64,000 bases of DNA, taken from contig JAIWNF010000027.1 in assembly GCA_025093555.1 (NCBI GenBank), positions 496,001 through 560,000 of the forward strand, read 5' to 3'. The stretch's first letter is position 1, and each line of letters opens with the position of its first letter. A program made the translations under genes and the position numbers. Positions 60,539 to 64,000 of this stretch are shown one piece after another. The DNA comes from Circinella umbellata. Taxonomy: Eukaryota; Mucoromycota; Mucoromycetes; Mucorales; Lichtheimiaceae. The notes below the pieces were generated by a model. It made no database searches. It saw only the letters and a list, made by a program, of their open reading frames with translations, and had not been told where the DNA came from.

Positions 60539-63449
60539 ATGAATATGACACCAGCTCCTCCAATTCCAGAAAAAAGTAGTCTGAGAAAACAATCGACTGC
60601 ATCTATTGATACATCAAGTATTAATACAAATATAATCACTCCTACTTTAACTACAGAAGAAGAAGAACAACAACAACAACAAGATCCTGTTACTAATAAA
60701 AGTCGTTATAAAGAACAATTTGACCTTATTCCACCTCCTGAATTACTTGACGCACTTGCTTTCACAACGGACAATGACAACAACAATAATAAACGAAATA
60801 AATCTTCAACAACACAAAAAACGTTGCGTCCATTTATGCGATCTACACCATCTTCAAACAGCTTAACTGCTTTGGATCACGCTTTACCATCCCCTAGTAA
60901 CTCAACATCGCGACCTCCTCTTTCTAATGCCACATTTTGGTCATCTTCTTCCATCTCACGCTCTTTTTCGACGCGTAACTTGAGTAATCATAAATTAAAT
61001 GACTTGTCTGAATCCGAAGACAATAGTAGCGTCGTCAGTAAACCCATTTCAAATAAAGATAAAAATAAAAAACAAGCCAAAAAGAAAAAGAGTAAATTAT
61101 TTGGTAGTGCAAGTTCTAGTAAAAGTACACCTACACCTTCCAATACTACTCCAAAATACGATATTAAAAAAGAATATAACAAGGAATCGATGGATCAACA
61201 ACAACAAAATACTACTACTACTACTACGAGTGATTATATCAAAACAACAGGACCACGCGTTCCAACTTTATTCAGTTTGAATCGAGCCGAAGTAATTATT
61301 ACACGACTTGATTATTGGCAACATCTTATAAAAGCAGTGATCAATTGGTTAGAAGAATTAGTTAAAATTAGTTTTCAAAATAGTCGATGTTTTTCACAAC
61401 GTGCTTTACCCACATTAAAAGAAGATATTGGTGACACAGGTTCTGAAAATGCCATGGCTACCTTACAAGCAGGTCTTCAAATTCTGAGTGTTCAGTTGGC
61501 TACAGAAGAAAAAGATTTTGGTAAAAAAATTCAACAAGATTTTTTACCTGGTTTGGTCAAGTTACGTAAAGATGCCAAAGAAATGATTCGTGGATTGAAA
61601 GAAGAACCTGAATTGATCATGGATGAATTACTTCGTTTAGCTGAAACAACGCGTAAAAGTATGACTCAATTGAATCGTTATTGTAAAGCAGCTGAAACAT
61701 ATCCTGTTGAGCATGATCCATGGCTTGCCAATCTATGTAAGTTAAAAAAAAATCCCTTTTTATGCATAAAACAAATAAATCAAATCAAATCAAAAATTAA
61801 TTTCCTATTTTTTAGATGTATTACGTCAATTAAAACATGAAATTGATGAAGAAAATAGAATGCGTAAATTAATGGTGCCTATTCAAAAAGGAACAGCAGC
61901 TTATGAAGCACGTGTACTTGAACAATTAAAACCTGCCATTGAATTTTGTTATAAAAAACTTTCACCTGGATTGTGGAAAGGAACAGAAGAAAATGATACA
62001 CCTTTTCAATTGGTCATGGAACAATTGGTTCCTTCCATCGAATGGAATAATTTTTATGATACCAAAAAGAAAGATTTGGTCAATGAAGAAAACCCTTTAA
62101 AAGATTATCTTAAAATCAACTATCCCAATAAATCCAATCCAAAGGTGATGACCGTAGCGAAAGGTATCTTGGAAAGACGTACAGGTGTTTTAAAACAATA
62201 TGCTGAACGCTATTATGTACTTAGTCAATGTAAAGTTTTGTTCTTTCTCTTTTTACGCGGTATTTTTAGAAAAAAATTAACAACTCACATCCAAACTATT
62301 CTATTCTATTTTGTAGGTGGTTATTTACATCAGTTTACAATGAACGATAAAGTATCACCTGAACGATCTATTTATATTCCAGAAACAACGATTATACCCT
62401 CTATTGATATTAGTCATTTTGCCGAAAATGAAAAAACAGAAGGTCCTTATACGTTTGAAATTCACAAGCGTGGTACACAAGTACTTCAAAGAGATCGTAC
62501 ATTTTATTTCCGCACCAATTCTCGTGAAGAGTTGTTACAATGGTGTCGTGTCTTGTGTGATGTATCTTCTGCAGCACAAGGTACAAAAATGATTTCAGCT
62601 CCAATCCCCGTCAAGTCTTTAGATTCGACATCTTCTTCTTCTTCAATAACAACAGAAGACCAACAACAACAAAGAAATAATAATGATTCTACAGTTTCTA
62701 TTCCTACACTTCGATCTATTCATTCCAATAAAATTCCTACCCCTCCCACTTCACAACCAAAAAATCCGAATCGTCCTACAATGAAAATAGAATCAACTAC
62801 AACAGATACTAAAACGGATGTAACAGATGAAAAAACACAAGTTATCAATGAGCAGGATGAAATACCTAATAGTAGTAGTCACAGTAGTATGGAAGGTAGT
62901 AATCATACTATTTCTACTCCCATAGTGAGTTCAACATCAATAGAATCAGTCAAAGAAAAAGAGGAACAGACAACATCAAAAACAAAAACAAATGATCAAC
63001 AGGCGAATACAGAAAAGAAGGAAACAACGAATGGCCATGTGGATGATTATTATTACTATGAGAATGAAAATGAGGAGGATGATGATACAGCAAGTATTAT
63101 GACAGCAAGAGCCATTCCAAAAGAATCTAAACAAAAAGACAAAAAGGAAGAAGAAGAAGAAGAAAAAAGTAAAAAAGAAGACAAACAACCTAGACCTATT
63201 TCTTTTGAACGTCCTGAATCACGTGCTAGTGTCGATGTGACAGATAGTGAATCTTCTGTTTATTTTTCATCTACTTCAGGACCCCCTTCACCTACATTTT
63301 CAATTGGTTCTGTAGGAGATCATCATTTCGAATTTCCTGCATTACAAGATAATAATAAAAGAAATAGTAAGGATCAAGAAGAAGAGGATGAAGAACCCAG
63401 TACACCAAAACCAGAATATTATCAACCCAGATTGAATTTTTCTATTTAA
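60539..63449 (+). CDS. Slm1-like protein, BAR-like helical region plus PH domain
   Basis: Three exons (60539-61736, 61816-62229, 62317-63449) give 914 aa. Residues ~1-250 are low-complexity and Ser/Thr/Asn-rich with basic stretches (KKQAKKKKSKLFG). About 255-500 is helical and resembles the F-BAR-like core of Slm1/Slm2 (RLDYWQHLIKAVINWLEELV, LQAGLQILSVQLATEEKDFG). About 540-650 is a PH domain: VAKGILERRTGVLKQYAERY, GYLHQF, then FYFRTNSREELLQWCRVLCD ending in its conserved Trp helix. The tail is acidic and Ser-rich. In yeast, Slm proteins bind PI(4,5)P2 at eisosomes and the plasma membrane and are TORC2 effectors. Domain order and motifs support this orthology; length is greater than yeast Slm1 (about 690). 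Confidence 0.82.
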
Positions 63450-64000
63450 AAATATCATAAAAATGACACGATTCCTTTATACTTTTATACTTTTGTATTT
63501 TTATATTTTACCCCTTTCCTTTTTTAATCCATTCATTTATTCATTAATTATTAATAATATAATATAATATAGTATTTCTTTTCATTGATATCAACAACAA
63601 AGGATCCTACTCTTTTGATAGTAAAGAGTAAATAATAAGACGCAATGGGATACGTATCATCAAAAGAAATGTTATTTTATGTTGAAGACCTTGGGTAGTA
63701 AACTGCCTAGTTGTCATAAATTCTTCATATACCTCATATTGCTGATAATATTTCTACGTGAAACCATTTAATTTTTCAATGCCAAAATAATACCTACGAT
63801 CACCGCTCGCTATAACGAATTCTTGATTTGAGCTATTCTGATCGAGTAGATCCTATCCATATTATGTACTCGGTCTCATTTGTATCTATAAGTCTTGAAA
63901 AAAAAAGGAAGAAAGCTCTAGATCATTATACCGGTCATACTGTAAATAAGTTATATAAATATAACGTTTCTTTTTTTTTTTTTCCTTTTGCATGGGTTTT
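63450..64000. other. 3' flank of the Slm1-like gene to window end
   Basis: About 550 AT-rich bases with no coding frame. A long T-run (63970-63982) lies at the end. Nothing else is recognised. Confidence 0.55.

Noticed and set aside
60331..60639. 102-codon open frame on - strand at the start of the Slm1-like gene
   Set aside because: It overlaps the divergent promoter and first codons of a clear + strand gene; low-complexity Lys-rich part is the complement of a CT-rich leader.
1..64000. tRNA or rRNA genes
   Set aside because: I looked for B-box (GGTTCGANTCC) and conserved rRNA strings and found none with matching arms; a tRNAscan-SE run would settle it.

Overview
The window is AT-rich eukaryotic DNA. 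Its genes are split by short GT-AG introns, mostly 39 to 150 bases, with many small exons. Gene content and style point to an early-diverging fungus, most likely Mucoromycota (Mucorales). The evidence is a TPR/F-box/LRR protein family, a fungal 5-aminolevulinate synthase, Dal5-type transporters in several copies, a Slm1-like PH protein, an SLX9-like protein and a UPF0658-like Golgi membrane protein. I worked out exon joins by hand from splice sites, reading frame and agreement between paralogues. Nearly all joined models keep one open frame from ATG to stop. The organism is inferred, not proven.

Layout. 1-3.8 kb: two tandem TPR/F-box/LRR genes on +, the first cut by the window edge. 5.5-8.2 kb: a 12-exon MFS transporter (+). 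9.3-11.3 kb: 5-aminolevulinate synthase (-), with two Cys-Pro motifs in its presequence. 14.5-16.4 kb: a cytochrome P450 (-). 17.0-20.2 kb: a secreted alkaline phosphatase with 12 exons (-). 23.5-25.4 kb: a UPF0658-like membrane protein (-). 27-28.8 kb: a decayed F-box gene, joined tail to tail to a 3'-truncated transporter gene. 30-42.9 kb: four tandem Dal5/allantoate-permease-like MFS genes (-), called B to E here. 44.6-47.1 kb: a second alkaline phosphatase with only 7 exons (-). 47.5-49.0 kb: a Tc1/mariner element with good terminal repeats and a broken transposase. 49.1-50.3 kb: a Bax-inhibitor-1/Lifeguard protein (-). 50.5-52.8 kb: an SLX9-like gene and a four-TM protein (+). 53.1-54.9 kb: a sixth Dal5-like transporter, inverted (+). 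55.1-57.2 kb: an apolipoprotein N-acyltransferase-like membrane nitrilase (-). 58.2-59.7 kb: a wax-synthase-type acyltransferase (-). 60.5-63.4 kb: a Slm1-like PH protein (+).

The most active part evolutionarily is 27-55 kb. It holds six copies of one transporter family: four tandem, one truncated and one inverted. It shows signs of gene conversion, unequal crossing-over and intron loss, with two paralogous phosphatase genes nearby. Secreted phosphatases and ACS-type organic-anion/ureide transporters would fit nutrient scavenging, but co-function is inference only. The rest are housekeeping or lipid-membrane genes with no obvious pathway link. I found no tRNA, rRNA, CRISPR array or clearly new multi-gene system. 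The most unusual single gene is the Lnt-like enzyme.
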